A stretch of DNA of 64,000 nt from Pseudoalteromonas sp. UG3-2 (GCF_037120705.1 NZ_JAWLJU010000002.1:744001-808000); one strand, 5' to 3'. Counted from the first letter of the stretch, positions 50,928 through 60,866 are shown. The notes: generated by a model not told the origin, from the sequence alone. Numbers and translations: made by a program.

Positions 50928-52535
50928 ATGACGGTACTCAATTCTGCGGTTAATCCTCAAGACCCGCAATTTAAAGCCAACAGCGATGCCATGTCAGCGC
51001 TGGTGGCTGATTTAAAAGACAAGGTCGCCCACCTTAGCCAAGGGGGCGGAGAAGCCTTAATTGCACGGCATCAAGGTCGCGGCAAGTTGTTTGTTCGTGA
51101 CCGCATTGAAACTCTCCTTGATGAGGGGTCTCCTTTTCTTGAAATAGGCCAGTTTGCTGCTTATGGCGTATACGAGCAGGATATCCCTTGTGCCGGTGTG
51201 GTCGCTGGTATTGGTCGCGTTCAAGGGGTGGAATGCATGATTGTCGGCAACGATGCCACCGTCAAAGGCGGTACTTATTTTCCACTGACAGTGAAAAAAC
51301 ATCTCCGCGCCCAAGAAATTGCCGAGCGCTGCCACCTTCCTTGTATTTATTTGGTCGACTCCGGTGGTGCTAACCTGCCTGAGCAAGACGAAGTGTTCCC
51401 CGATAAATTGCATTTTGGGCGAATTTTTTACAACCAAGCGCGTATGTCTGCCAAAGGGATCCCCCAAATAGCAGTGGTGATGGGCTTATGTACTGCCGGT
51501 GGCGCCTATGTGCCAGCAATGGCCGATGAGAGTATCATCGTTAAAGAGCAAGGCACTATTTTCTTAGCTGGTCCACCGCTTGTTAAAGCGGCTACTGGGG
51601 AAGAAGTATCAGCAGAAGATCTCGGTGGTGCAGACGTTCACTGTAAGGTCTCAGGTGTTGCCGATCACTATGCCGAAAACGACGAGCATGCCCTGTCGAT
51701 TGCCAGACAATGCGTGTCACGATTAAATCATCAACGCCCTACTCGACCCATTTTAAAAGACGCTCCGGCACCACGTTACGACATCAATGAAATCTATGGC
51801 ATTGTTGGCACCGATCTGAAAAAGCCATTTGATGTCCGTGAAGTCATTGCTCGAATTGTTGATGATTCGCAGTTTGATGAGTTTAAACGTTACTTTGGCG
51901 AGACCTTAGTCACTGGCTTTGCCGAAATTTACGGTCACCCAGTGGGTATTGTTGCCAACAACGGCATCTTATTCTCTGAGTCGGCACAAAAAGGCGCTCA
52001 CTTCATCCAGTTGTGTGCACAGCGTAATATTCCACTGCTGTTTTTACAAAACATCACTGGCTTTATGGTAGGCCAAAAGTATGAAGCCGAAGGCATCGCC
52101 AAGCACGGCGCGAAAATGGTGACCGCGGTTTCTTGTGCCGATGTTCCCAAATTTACTGTCTTGATTGGCGGCTCTTATGGCGCTGGTAACTACGGCATGT
52201 GTGGCCGTGCTTACGAGCCCACTATGATGTGGATGTGGCCTAATGCGCGGATCTCAGTGATGGGTGGCGAGCAAGCCGCCGGGGTATTAACGCAAGTGCG
52301 CCAAGATGGCTTAGCCCGTAAAGGTCAAAGCATGAGCGACGCCGAAGTGGCTGAATTTAAAAAGCCCATTGTCGAACAATATGAGAAACAAGGCCACCCC
52401 TACTATGCCAGTGCACGGCTGTGGGATGACGGCGTAATCGACCCCGCTGACACCCGTACCGTACTTGGACTTGCACTCGAGGCCGCCAGTAATGCCCCCG
52501 AGCAAGAGTCTAAGTTTGGCGTCTTTAGAATGTAA
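50928..52535 (+). CDS. liuB: 3-methylcrotonyl-CoA carboxylase carboxyltransferase (beta) subunit
   Basis: LiuB with LiuD forms the biotin-dependent methylcrotonyl-CoA carboxylase. The 535-residue protein has the carboxyltransferase-fold stretches [54 protein letters not shown] and [17 protein letters not shown]. The two oxyanion-forming GG-containing loops are therefore intact. It sits between liuA and liuC with gaps of less than 10 bp. Confidence 0.96.
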   Translation: MTVLNSAVNPQDPQFKANSDAMSALVADLKDKVAHLSQGGGEALIARHQGRGKLFVRDRIETLLDEGSPFLEIGQFAAYGVYEQDIPCAGVVAGIGRVQGVECMIVGNDATVKGGTYFPLTVKKHLRAQEIAERCHLPCIYLVDSGGANLPEQDEVFPDKLHFGRIFYNQARMSAKGIPQIAVVMGLCTAGGAYVPAMADESIIVKEQGTIFLAGPPLVKAATGEEVSAEDLGGADVHCKVSGVADHYAENDEHALSIARQCVSRLNHQRPTRPILKDAPAPRYDINEIYGIVGTDLKKPFDVREVIARIVDDSQFDEFKRYFGETLVTGFAEIYGHPVGIVANNGILFSESAQKGAHFIQLCAQRNIPLLFLQNITGFMVGQKYEAEGIAKHGAKMVTAVSCADVPKFTVLIGGSYGAGNYGMCGRAYEPTMMWMWPNARISVMGGEQAAGVLTQVRQDGLARKGQSMSDAEVAEFKKPIVEQYEKQGHPYYASARLWDDGVIDPADTRTVLGLALEAASNAPEQESKFGVFRM

Positions 52536-52544
52536 GGAGCACTT

Positions 52545-53327
52545 ATGCCAGTCACTTTAACCATAACAAAAACCAAAGTGGCGATTTTAGAGCTAAGTCG
52601 CCCAGAAAAACACAACGCCTTCAACGCTGAGGTGATTGCTGAGTTAATTAAAAACATTGAGTATGCCGGCACCTTGGATGTCCGGGCATTAGTATTAAAA
52701 ACCCAAGGTAAGCACTTTTCAGCTGGCGCCGATCTGGCTTGGATGAAATCCATGGCCGCTAACGACTATGATGAAAACGTCGCCGATTCCATGGAACTTG
52801 CAAAACTAATGCAAGTATTGGCTGAGTGCCCTCACCCAACCTTGTGTCTTGTTCAAGGTGCAGCGTTTGGCGGCGCATTAGGCCTTATTGCCTGTTGCGA
52901 TATTGCCATTGCACAGCCAAGTGCTAAGTTTTGCTTGAGTGAAGTTAAGCTAGGCCTTATCCCGGCGGTGATCAGTCCCTATGTTATTAAAGCCATTGGT
53001 GAGCGCCAAGCGCGTCGTTACTTCTTAACCGCAGAAGTATTCGATGGCGAAAAAGCACAAGCGCTGGGCTTGGTTCATGAACTCAGCGACGACCTTGAGC
53101 AAGCCGAGGCGGATTTTATCGCCACCATTTTAAACAATGGTCCTGCGGCAGTAAAAAGTGCCAAAGCGCTTATTTCAGAGGTGGCTGGCAACGACATCGA
53201 TGCCCCTCTTATTGCCCATACCGCTGAGCGCATTGCACAGATCCGCGTTAGTGAAGAAGGCCAAGAGGGCCTCAGTGCCTTTTTTGACAAACGCGCACCG
53301 GCTTGGCAACACACTGCCAGCGAATAG
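52545..53327 (+). CDS. liuC: Methylglutaconyl-CoA hydratase
   Basis: LiuC is a crotonase-family enzyme that hydrates 3-methylglutaconyl-CoA to HMG-CoA. The 260-residue protein has FSAGADLAWMK (oxyanion hole), GAAFGGALGLIACCDI and SEVKLGLIPAVISPYV, where the catalytic Glu lies in LSEVKLG. The position between liuB and liuD is that of known liu operons. The downstream gene starts 8 bp later, with an AGGAG overlapping the stop codon. Confidence 0.93.
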   Translation: MPVTLTITKTKVAILELSRPEKHNAFNAEVIAELIKNIEYAGTLDVRALVLKTQGKHFSAGADLAWMKSMAANDYDENVADSMELAKLMQVLAECPHPTLCLVQGAAFGGALGLIACCDIAIAQPSAKFCLSEVKLGLIPAVISPYVIKAIGERQARRYFLTAEVFDGEKAQALGLVHELSDDLEQAEADFIATILNNGPAAVKSAKALISEVAGNDIDAPLIAHTAERIAQIRVSEEGQEGLSAFFDKRAPAWQHTASE

Positions 53328-53335
53328 GAGTAACT

Positions 53336-55279
53336 ATGCTAACTAAAATTCTAATCGCAAACCGGGGTGAAATAGCCTGCCGCGTGATGCGCACAGCAAA
53401 AAAAATGGGATTGACTACTGTTGCCGTCTATTCCGACGCCGACAGCAATGCCATGCACGTCAAGGCAGCTGATGAAGCCTACCATATTGGTCCGGCACCA
53501 AGTAAAGACTCGTATTTGGTCGCCGATAAAATTCTCGACGTCGCCAAAGCCGCAGGAGCAGACTGCATTCACCCAGGTTATGGTTTTTTGTCAGAGAATG
53601 AAACCTTTGCCAGAGCCTGTGAGCAAGCCGGTATTGCCTTTATTGGTCCATTGGCCAGCTCCATTGAAGCCATGGGCTCTAAAACGCGCGCTAAAGAGAT
53701 CATGCACGCGGCGAACGTGCCACTGGTCCCAGGTTATTATGGCGATAAGCAAGACGATGACTTCTTACAAGCCGAAGCCGACAAGATTGGTTACCCGGTG
53801 TTAATTAAAGCCGCCTACGGTGGCGGTGGTAAAGGCATGCGTGTGGTGCGTGAAAGCCACGAGTTTATGGCGGCATTAAACGGTGCTAAACGCGAAGCGG
53901 CAGCCAGCTTTGGCAATGACCTAGTGTTGCTGGAGCGATTTGTTGATTCGCCACGTCACGTGGAAGTACAAGTATTTGCTGACAACCATGGTAACTGTAT
54001 TTACCTCGGTGATAGAGACTGCTCTTTGCAACGTCGTCACCAAAAAGTGATTGAAGAAGCCCCAGCTCCTGGTTTAAGCGATGAATTGCGCAAAGCCATG
54101 GGTGAAGCCGCGGTTCGCTGTGCTCAAGCCATTGATTACCGTGGAGCCGGCACGGTTGAGTTCCTCTTGTGTGGTGAAGAGTTTTTCTTTATGGAGATGA
54201 ACACGCGACTGCAAGTAGAACACCCTGTTACAGAAATGGTCACCGGCGTTGATTTAGTGGAGTTACAACTGCGGGTAGCTGCCGGTGAAGCACTTCCTTT
54301 GACGCAGCAACAAGTGAGCCTAACGGGCCATAGCTTTGAAGCGCGTATTTACGCTGAGGATCCAGAGCAAAACTTTATGCCCTTTTCTGGTACCCTTAGC
54401 CACTTGAGCTTTCCCAAAGCACAACACGGTATTCGCATCGACACTGGGGTACAACAAGGCGATGAAATCAGCCCCTTTTATGACCCTATGATTGCTAAGC
54501 TCATCGTCCATAGCGCTTCTCGTGAGCAGGCCCTGATGAAGCTCGGTGCCAGTTTAGAGCAAGTGCATCTAGCTGGGCTTAAGTCTAACATTGCGTTTTT
54601 GCATCACTTAGCAGGTCACCCTACCTTCCAAGCCGGTGCACCGGATACGCACTTTATCGATACCCAAACAGAAACCTTAACCGCCTCTTTCGTTCCTGAA
54701 CAAAAGATGTTGCTGTTGGCCTGTGCCGCTTATTTAAGTCATGCCCAACCTCAGCGTAACTCGGTATGGGGTAACCTTGGCTTTCGCCTTAACCAAACGG
54801 CGAAAGTCGACATTCCTTTGAGTGAACACAAAGCCAGCGCGTATGCCAGCAAACAAGGCTGGAAAGTGGCGTTAGACGAGCAAATTCATGAGTTGCATGG
54901 CGAGCTTGATGGCTCACAATTACAGGTCGTTATCGATGGCGTGCGAATGACCGCGGATGTGGTTATCACGGATAATGAGATAACGGTCATGTACGGCCCT
55001 TACCAAGCGCAATTTGAACGTCAGTCCAAGCATTATATCAGTGACCATGAACACGATGCCGCGCCTTTATCTGCGCCGCTTAATGGCACTGTGGTTAAAC
55101 ACCTACTGACTGTCGGGAGCTCAGTGAGCAAAGGCGATGCGGTAGTAGTGATTGAAGCCATGAAAATGGAATACACGCTGAACGCACCTTTTGATGGTAC
55201 CTTAACAAGCTATTGCTTTGCTGAAGGTGAACTGGTAAGCCACGGTGATATGCTTGCCATTGTTGAGGAGAGCGAGTAA
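53336..55279 (+). CDS. liuD: 3-methylcrotonyl-CoA carboxylase biotin-containing (alpha) subunit
   Basis: LiuD carries biotin carboxylase and biotin carrier functions. The biotin carboxylase N-domain begins ILIANRGEIACRVMRTAKKMG, the ATP-grasp domain has the glycine-rich loop GGGGKGMRVV and MEMNTRLQVEHPVTE, and the carrier domain near the C-terminus has the biotinylation site IEAMKMEY. The frame opens at 53303 but the ATG at 53336 follows AGGAG and gives the family start (647 residues). The stop codon overlaps the liuE start by one base. Confidence 0.96.
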   Translation: MLTKILIANRGEIACRVMRTAKKMGLTTVAVYSDADSNAMHVKAADEAYHIGPAPSKDSYLVADKILDVAKAAGADCIHPGYGFLSENETFARACEQAGIAFIGPLASSIEAMGSKTRAKEIMHAANVPLVPGYYGDKQDDDFLQAEADKIGYPVLIKAAYGGGGKGMRVVRESHEFMAALNGAKREAAASFGNDLVLLERFVDSPRHVEVQVFADNHGNCIYLGDRDCSLQRRHQKVIEEAPAPGLSDELRKAMGEAAVRCAQAIDYRGAGTVEFLLCGEEFFFMEMNTRLQVEHPVTEMVTGVDLVELQLRVAAGEALPLTQQQVSLTGHSFEARIYAEDPEQNFMPFSGTLSHLSFPKAQHGIRIDTGVQQGDEISPFYDPMIAKLIVHSASREQALMKLGASLEQVHLAGLKSNIAFLHHLAGHPTFQAGAPDTHFIDTQTETLTASFVPEQKMLLLACAAYLSHAQPQRNSVWGNLGFRLNQTAKVDIPLSEHKASAYASKQGWKVALDEQIHELHGELDGSQLQVVIDGVRMTADVVITDNEITVMYGPYQAQFERQSKHYISDHEHDAAPLSAPLNGTVVKHLLTVGSSVSKGDAVVVIEAMKMEYTLNAPFDGTLTSYCFAEGELVSHGDMLAIVEESE

Positions 55280-56187
55280 TGGCGGACTACCCAAAGCAGG
55301 TCAAAATTGTTGAGGTGGGAGCACGAGACGGCTTGCAAAACGAAGTCAGTGTTGCCACCCAAGCCAAGGTTGATTTAGTCAATGCCCTCGCTGCGGCCGG
55401 CCTCAAACATATTGAGGCTGGCGCGTTTGTATCACCTAAGTGGGTGCCACAAATGGCCGACTCCGGCGATGTTATTGCTGGCTTTATTCGTCAACCGGGC
55501 GTGGAAATAAGCGCCCTAACCCCCAACTTAAAAGGGGCTGATATGGCACTGTCGCATCAGGTGGATGAATTTGCCATATTCACCGCTGCCAGCGAAGCGT
55601 TTACGCAAAAAAACATTAATTGCTCGATTGCACAAAGCATCGAACGCTTTCAGGGCGTGGTTGATCTTGCACAAAAAAACAACATTAAGGTACGTGGGTA
55701 TGTCAGTTGCGTAGTTGGCTGCCCGTATCAAGGAGAAGTGCAATCGCAAGCCGTTTTAGATGTGTGTAAACAATTGTTGGCACTGGGATGTTATGAAATC
55801 AGCCTCGGCGACACCATTGGTGTGGGTACGCCAAATAAAGTCAAGGCGTTATTAGATTTGCTACTACAGCATATCCCAGCGGATAAGCTTGCGGTGCATT
55901 TTCATGATACCTATGGTCAGGCCTTAGCGAATATTCATACTGCCCTCGAGATGGGGATTGCCACAGTCGATAGTGCTGTGGCAGGACTTGGCGGCTGCCC
56001 CTACGCCAAAGGAGCGTCAGGAAATGTTGCCACTGAGGATGTGGTTTACTTGCTGCAAGGGCTTGGCATTGACAGTGGAATTGATTTAGAAAGGCTAGCA
56101 AAAGCAGGATGGGCAATTTGTGAGGCGTTGGATAAAACCCCAACTAGTAAAGTGTCTTTGGCACTGAAGCAAACTTGTCAGTCTTAA
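55279..56187 (+). CDS. liuE: Hydroxymethylglutaryl-CoA lyase
   Basis: LiuE splits HMG-CoA into acetoacetate and acetyl-CoA, the last specific step of leucine degradation. The 302-residue TIM-barrel protein has VGARDGLQNE (with the catalytic Arg and Asp), the metal-binding HFHDTYG and the catalytic cysteine in GLGGCPYAKGASGN. It is coupled to liuD by a one-base overlap. The genes for succinyl-CoA:acetoacetate transferase follow 27 bp later. Confidence 0.96.
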   Translation: MADYPKQVKIVEVGARDGLQNEVSVATQAKVDLVNALAAAGLKHIEAGAFVSPKWVPQMADSGDVIAGFIRQPGVEISALTPNLKGADMALSHQVDEFAIFTAASEAFTQKNINCSIAQSIERFQGVVDLAQKNNIKVRGYVSCVVGCPYQGEVQSQAVLDVCKQLLALGCYEISLGDTIGVGTPNKVKALLDLLLQHIPADKLAVHFHDTYGQALANIHTALEMGIATVDSAVAGLGGCPYAKGASGNVATEDVVYLLQGLGIDSGIDLERLAKAGWAICEALDKTPTSKVSLALKQTCQS

Positions 56188-56214
56188 AACAATAACATTA
56201 TTAGGAGTGGGCTT

Positions 56215-56913
56215 ATGGCCGGTTTCGATAAAGTCGTATCGAGTTACGATGAGGCAATGGCAGGGCTAAAAGATGGCGATACCGTGATTGCCGGTGGCTT
56301 TGGCTTATGTGGTATCCCTGAAGGCTTGATCGCTGAAATACAAAAAATGCAAACCAAAGACCTTACCGTGGTTTCCAACAACTGTGGCGTTGACGACTTT
56401 GGCCTTGGGATCTTACTTAAAGACCGTCAGATCAAAAAAATTATTGCTTCGTATGTGGGTGAAAATGCCCTATTCGAGCAACAGTTACTGGATGGCATCA
56501 TTGATGTTGAGCTCACACCGCAAGGCACCTTAGCAGAGAAAATGCGTGCCGGTGGTGCCGGTATCCCAGGTTTTTATACTGCCACAGGGTACGGTACACC
56601 AGTGGCTGAGGGTAAAGAGGTAAAAGAGTTCGATGGTCGCCCGTATATTTTAGAGGAGTCTATCACCGGCGAGTTTGCCATTGTTAAAGCGTGGAAAGCC
56701 GATCGCTATGGCAACCTAGTGTTCCGTCATACTGCCATGAACTTTAACCCAATGGCGGCGACGGCAGGTAAAATCACCGTTGCTGAGGTAGAAGAAATTG
56801 TCGAACCTGGTGAGCTTGAGCCAAGCCAAATTCATACCCCAGGGATTTATGTCAACCGCGTGATCAAAGGCAGCTTTGAAAAGCGCATTGAACGTGTTAC
56901 TACGCGCAACTAG
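56215..56913 (+). CDS. scoA: 3-oxoacid CoA-transferase subunit A
   Basis: This is the A subunit of a succinyl-CoA:3-ketoacid (acetoacetate) CoA-transferase, which activates the acetoacetate made by LiuE. The 232-residue protein has [26 protein letters not shown] and the C-terminal PGIYVNRVI segment of the family. An AGGAG site precedes the ATG. The pair with scoB completes the leucine route to acetyl-CoA. It could also be called atoD-like. Confidence 0.93.
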   Translation: MAGFDKVVSSYDEAMAGLKDGDTVIAGGFGLCGIPEGLIAEIQKMQTKDLTVVSNNCGVDDFGLGILLKDRQIKKIIASYVGENALFEQQLLDGIIDVELTPQGTLAEKMRAGGAGIPGFYTATGYGTPVAEGKEVKEFDGRPYILEESITGEFAIVKAWKADRYGNLVFRHTAMNFNPMAATAGKITVAEVEEIVEPGELEPSQIHTPGIYVNRVIKGSFEKRIERVTTRN

Positions 56914-56922
56914 GAGGCAATC

Positions 56923-57588
56923 ATGGCGTTAAATCGTGAACAAATTGCAATGCGCGTGGCGCAGGAACTGCAAGACGGCTATTACGTAAACTTAGGTATT
57001 GGTATTCCAACCCTAGTGGCTAATTATGTTCCGCAAGGCATTGAAGTCATGCTGCAATCCGAAAATGGTTTACTCGGCATGGGACCATACCCAAGCGCAG
57101 ATCAAGTGGATGCGGATATGATTAACGCGGGTAAAGAAACCGTGACAGCAGCCACAGGTGCCGCTATTTTTAATAGTGCTGAAAGTTTTGCCATGATCCG
57201 TGGTGGTCATGTAGACTTAACAGTATTAGGTGCATTTGAAGTGGATCAACAAGGCAACATTGCTTCTTGGATGATCCCGAAAAAATTAATCAAAGGCATG
57301 GGCGGGGCAATGGATTTAGTTGCCGGTGCGCGCAACATCGTGGTCACCATGACCCATGCCAGCAAACATGGCGACTCGAAACTGTTAGAGTCATGCACGT
57401 TGCCGCTTACAGGGGTAAATTGTGTTAAAAAAATAGTCACTGACTTAGCCGTGTTAGAAGTAAAAGATGGCGCATTCCATTTGCTAGAGCGCGCCCCTGG
57501 TGTTAGTGTTGATGAAATAATCAGCAAAACCGCCGGCAAGCTCATCGTTGACGGAGACATTCCCGAGATGCAGCTAGACGCAGTGTAA
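56923..57588 (+). CDS. scoB: 3-oxoacid CoA-transferase subunit B
   Basis: This is the B subunit that carries the catalytic glutamate in the SENGLLGMGP motif (the CoA-thioester-forming Glu). The 221-residue protein also has VNLGIGIPTLVANY and IRGGHVDLTVLGAFEVD. It lies 9 bp after scoA and is the last gene of the liu operon, followed by a terminator. Confidence 0.95.
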   Translation: MALNREQIAMRVAQELQDGYYVNLGIGIPTLVANYVPQGIEVMLQSENGLLGMGPYPSADQVDADMINAGKETVTAATGAAIFNSAESFAMIRGGHVDLTVLGAFEVDQQGNIASWMIPKKLIKGMGGAMDLVAGARNIVVTMTHASKHGDSKLLESCTLPLTGVNCVKKIVTDLAVLEVKDGAFHLLERAPGVSVDEIISKTAGKLIVDGDIPEMQLDAV

Positions 57589-58202
57589 GCGTCAATGTAC
57601 CGACCTCATTCCCAGTGCCAAAGGCGCTGAGTTACCCAAAACCCCTCGTTTGAGGGGTTTTTTTTCATCTATAAGTTTGCTTTTGTTTAACAATCAACCA
57701 AAATGGCAACCTAAAAATCATGATTTTTAAATAAAAAATTCAGTCTCCATTTACTTTTGTGTATGAAGCCCTAAACTATTAAAAGGCAGTGAGGTAGAGT
57801 TGTTGCAGATTGCATCGACTGAATATCAAGCTGTACAACAAGTAGGTAATGAAGCAGTTTGGTTGGTTTATCTTAATTACAAGTATTCGAGGCATTAGTA
57901 CTGTCGCTGTAACTAACATAAACCCATCTTATTACTCATGCGTTTAAATCTCTGTGCTACAAAGGTAGTAGAAGTAAAATATGCACACCAGATTTACCCA
58001 GGCATATTTCACTTTCAGTAGCTGCAAACGGTGTGAGAGTCAGCGTGCAACCGATAAGCCCGCTTTTACTTGGCGGCAAGCCACCACACTGACTAAATAA
58101 TAGCTGAACTACTCACTACTTGCTTACCGAGCTAACTTTATATAAAAGTTGAACGTGAAACTGCTTGGTGTCGTATCACGATGAAAAAAATAAGAGGATA
58201 TC
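57589..58202. other. 614-bp intergenic region before the BCCT gene
   Basis: The left edge holds the liu operon terminator. The rest carries no ORF of note, no repeat shared within the window and no tRNA. The AT-rich stretch around 58120-58160 (TTGCTT, then TATATAAA 15 bp on) could belong to the BCCT promoter but is not convincing. A long leader for an osmotically regulated gene would fit. Confidence 0.45.
57639..57666 (+). terminator. Intrinsic terminator of the liu-sco operon
   Basis: A 9-bp stem (57639-57647 with 57652-57660), a 4-nt loop and eight T's, 50 bp after the scoB stop codon. Confidence 0.93.
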
Positions 58203-59783
58203 ATGGGCAATAACCACGATAAGTACAGCATCGACAATACCGACTACACGGTTGGACAAGATAACGTCCAAAAGTGGGGCTTTGACGTACATAACCCGGT
58301 GTTTGGCGTCAGTGCCGGTCTGATCTTGGCGTTTCTAGTCGCCGTATTACTCGTTGACTCTGAAGTCGCAAAGTCCACCCTAGATGGCATCAAGTGGGAT
58401 ATCATTGGCTCATTTGACGCGCTATTTATGTGGTCTGGCAATTTATTTGTTATTTTCTGCTTAATTTTGGTGGTGTCACCATTTGGTAAAATTCGCCTCG
58501 GTGGAGCCAGTGCCAAACCGAGCTACTCCACCATGTCTTGGCTTGCCATGTTATTTGCCGCGGGTATGGGTATCGGACTCATGTTTTGGGGCGTGGCTGA
58601 GCCTGTGGCTTACTATACTGGGTGGTATGAAACGCCCTTAAATGTCACTGCAAACACGCCTGAAGCCGCGAAAATGGCGATGGGTGCAACCATGTACCAT
58701 TGGGGACTGCACCCTTGGGCAATTTATGCTGTAGTGGCTTTATCACTAGCATTTTTTGCTTATAACAAAGGCTTGCCACTGTCTATTCGCTCTATTTTCT
58801 ACCCCCTTCTTGGTGACCGCGCCTGGGGTTGGCCTGGCCACGTCATAGACATTCTTGCCGTGCTTGCGACTTTATTTGGCCTTGCCACTTCACTTGGTTT
58901 AGGTGCGCAGCAGGCAGGTGCCGGTATTGAGCATGTGTTTGGACTGGAAGCCGGTCTTGGCATGGAAATAGGCGTGATTATCGGTGTCACGGCACTGGCT
59001 ATTATTTCCGTTGTGCGTGGCATTGACGGTGGTGTTAAATTGCTGAGTAACACCAACATGATTATTGCATTCGTGTTGTTAGTGTTTGTTGGTGCCGTTG
59101 GTCTTGCCGTTGCGTTAGGTAACATCCCAACCACCATTATGGCTTACGTGGAAAACATCATTCCACTGAGTAATCCGCATGGTCGTGAAGATGAAGCCTG
59201 GTTCCAAGGTTGGACTGTATTCTACTGGGCATGGTGGATTTCTTGGTCACCGTTCGTGGGCATGTTCATCGCACGTGTTTCTGAGGGTCGTACTATCCGT
59301 GAATTCATCACTGCCGTACTGCTGATCCCAACTGCGGTAACCGTGATTTGGATGTCTATCTACGGTGGTTTAGCCATTGACCAAGTTAAAAATGGTGTTG
59401 GAGCATTAGGCACAGATGGCTTAACAGAAGTACCACTGGCGATGTTCCAGATGTTTGAAGCTTTACCTCTTAGCAATGTCTTGTCAGTAATAGCCATTGT
59501 ATTGGTGTTGGTGTTCTTCATCACATCCTCAGATTCAGGATCATTGGTGATTGATAGCATCACCGCAGGCGGTAAAATTGATGCCCCAGTACCACAACGT
59601 GTATTTTGGGCAAGTGTTGAGGGCGCCATTGCCGCCGCGCTACTTTGGATTGGTGGTAAAGAAGCCATCGAGGCACTGCAAGCTGGGGCTATTTCAACTG
59701 GTCTGCCCTTCACTTTTGTATTGCTGCTAATGTGCGTGAGTTTAATCTTAGGCTTACGTACTGAGCCGAAAACAGGGTATTAA
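58203..59783 (+). CDS. BCCT-family betaine/choline/carnitine transporter
   Basis: This 526-residue membrane protein has about twelve hydrophobic segments and belongs to the BCCT family of sodium- or proton-coupled transporters for quaternary ammonium compounds. The family motifs GMGIGLMFWGVAEPVAYY and the WAWWISWSPFVGMFIARVSEGRT stretch (including the aromatic ligand box of helix 8) are clear. The N-terminal tail is hydrophilic and the C-terminal tail is short (GLRTEPKTGY), lacking the long osmosensing extension of BetP. The precise substrate cannot be stated. A GAGGA site precedes the ATG. Confidence 0.93.
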   Translation: MGNNHDKYSIDNTDYTVGQDNVQKWGFDVHNPVFGVSAGLILAFLVAVLLVDSEVAKSTLDGIKWDIIGSFDALFMWSGNLFVIFCLILVVSPFGKIRLGGASAKPSYSTMSWLAMLFAAGMGIGLMFWGVAEPVAYYTGWYETPLNVTANTPEAAKMAMGATMYHWGLHPWAIYAVVALSLAFFAYNKGLPLSIRSIFYPLLGDRAWGWPGHVIDILAVLATLFGLATSLGLGAQQAGAGIEHVFGLEAGLGMEIGVIIGVTALAIISVVRGIDGGVKLLSNTNMIIAFVLLVFVGAVGLAVALGNIPTTIMAYVENIIPLSNPHGREDEAWFQGWTVFYWAWWISWSPFVGMFIARVSEGRTIREFITAVLLIPTAVTVIWMSIYGGLAIDQVKNGVGALGTDGLTEVPLAMFQMFEALPLSNVLSVIAIVLVLVFFITSSDSGSLVIDSITAGGKIDAPVPQRVFWASVEGAIAAALLWIGGKEAIEALQAGAISTGLPFTFVLLLMCVSLILGLRTEPKTGY

Positions 59784-59835
59784 TCACTTCACATAAATAC
59801 TAGCAATCCGCTGTCCTTGCGGATTGCTACAACGC

Positions 59836-59872
59836 AAAAAGGCGAGAGTGCATATGCAATCTCGCCTTTTTT
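59836..59872 (+). terminator. Intrinsic terminator after the BCCT gene
   Basis: A 12-bp stem (59836-59847 with 59860-59871), a 12-nt loop that is itself nearly palindromic, and a T-run. The A-run on the left means it may also work on the minus strand. Confidence 0.88.
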
Positions 59873-59896
59873 GTTGCTATTACTGGCCTCAGTTAT

Positions 59897-60102
59897 ACCA
59901 ATTCGCTTAATTAAGTGATCGATTTTGAGGCAAGTAAATTTCGTCGATAACACCGCTCTCGCATCCTGCTACCGCCAAGGTACCTACATCCGTGTAGGCA
60001 AGGCAAAAATTTTGCTATTTAGTTGTTCTAAATAAGAAATTTTTAACGCTGTTAGCGTCAAATTGACTCTCTCAAATTGAGCAAGTATTAATGCGGATTG
60101 GT
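59897..60102. repeat. MITE-like non-coding repeat, copy B
   Basis: This ~206-bp element has imperfect terminal inverted repeats of about 32 bp: the left begins ACCAATTCGCTTAATTA, and the right end, reversed, begins ACCAATCCGCATTAATA. Internal hairpins occur (CCTACA with TGTAGG; ACGCT with AGCGT). It shares an identical 26-mer at 60071-60096 and several other blocks with copy A at 24259-24460. It contains no ORF and lies between convergent genes. Confidence 0.75.
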
Positions 60103-60128
60103 TTTAAAGTTAGTGTTGCTTTGAGTAA

Positions 60129-60830
60129 CTAACTCCAAATATCTTTTATCATGGTCTCGGGTGATAAATCATGTTGAGCTTGCGCTTGCAACAGCTCGGC
60201 CGTTGCTAAGGCATCAGACAGTGCATGGTGAGGTTGATAATAGGGCAAACCATATCGAATACGGCAATCGGCAAGCCGCAGTGAGGGTATGGGCTTTCTC
60301 GTCAGCCTCTCAAGCCAACTGCGATGGTTATTAATGGCTTTTTGCTCTACCACCATGGTATCAATCACTGGAAACTCAATCCCCTCTCCTATTCTCGCCA
60401 TTAACGCCGCGTGAAAGAAAGATTTTTCAATAAACTGATAATGCACCACAATCACTTTGCCAGTTAAAGCGGTTAAAATTTCCTCTAACACTTGTTCTAG
60501 ATCAGGCGCTTGTGCAATTTGCGAATGAGTAATGCGATGTAATACCACCGACTCTTCGGCAAGTGGGCAGCTCGGCTTCACCAGCCAGTGTTTGGCTTCG
60601 GCGCAACGAATACGCCGTAAATCAAACGGCACAATACCGACGCTAACAATGTCATCTTTTTCTGGGTCGAGCCCTGTGGTTTCAAAGTCGAGCGCGACAA
60701 ATTCGCTTTCGGCTAAGGTGCCAAATGGGTCAACCACACCTTGTTGATAAAACGCGCTTAGGCGCTTATCTTTTGATGTGTTTGCTAAACGTTTAAAACG
60801 GCTTTGCCATGACGCTATATTACCTTGCAT
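60129..60830 (-). CDS. DnaQ-like 3'-5' exonuclease-domain protein
   Basis: This 233-residue protein has a DEDD-type exonuclease fold (about 42-215). Exo I is VALDFETTGL with the Asp-x-Glu pair, Exo III is HHALSDALATAEL with the expected His and Asp. Exo II is altered: VVHYQFIEKSFF has Glu where the usual Asp stands. The N-terminal ~40 residues are helical and basic (WQSRFKRLANTSKDKRL). It follows the cNMP/CBS/nucleotidyltransferase gene by 36 bp, and the two families are often encoded together. Substrate and biological role are unknown. Confidence 0.85.
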   Translation of the reverse strand: MQGNIASWQSRFKRLANTSKDKRLSAFYQQGVVDPFGTLAESEFVALDFETTGLDPEKDDIVSVGIVPFDLRRIRCAEAKHWLVKPSCPLAEESVVLHRITHSQIAQAPDLEQVLEEILTALTGKVIVVHYQFIEKSFFHAALMARIGEGIEFPVIDTMVVEQKAINNHRSWLERLTRKPIPSLRLADCRIRYGLPYYQPHHALSDALATAELLQAQAQHDLSPETMIKDIWS

Positions 60831-60866
60831 GCACTGTTTACCTTTTTGCCATGTTACTCATGGCAG

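Larger units (their letters stand above)
59784..60128. other. 345-bp convergent gap holding a terminator and repeat copy B
   Basis: The region between the BCCT gene and the exonuclease gene contains a small hairpin at about 59802-59826, the intrinsic terminator at 59836-59872 and the MITE-like repeat at 59897-60102. No gene is seen. Confidence 0.7.
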
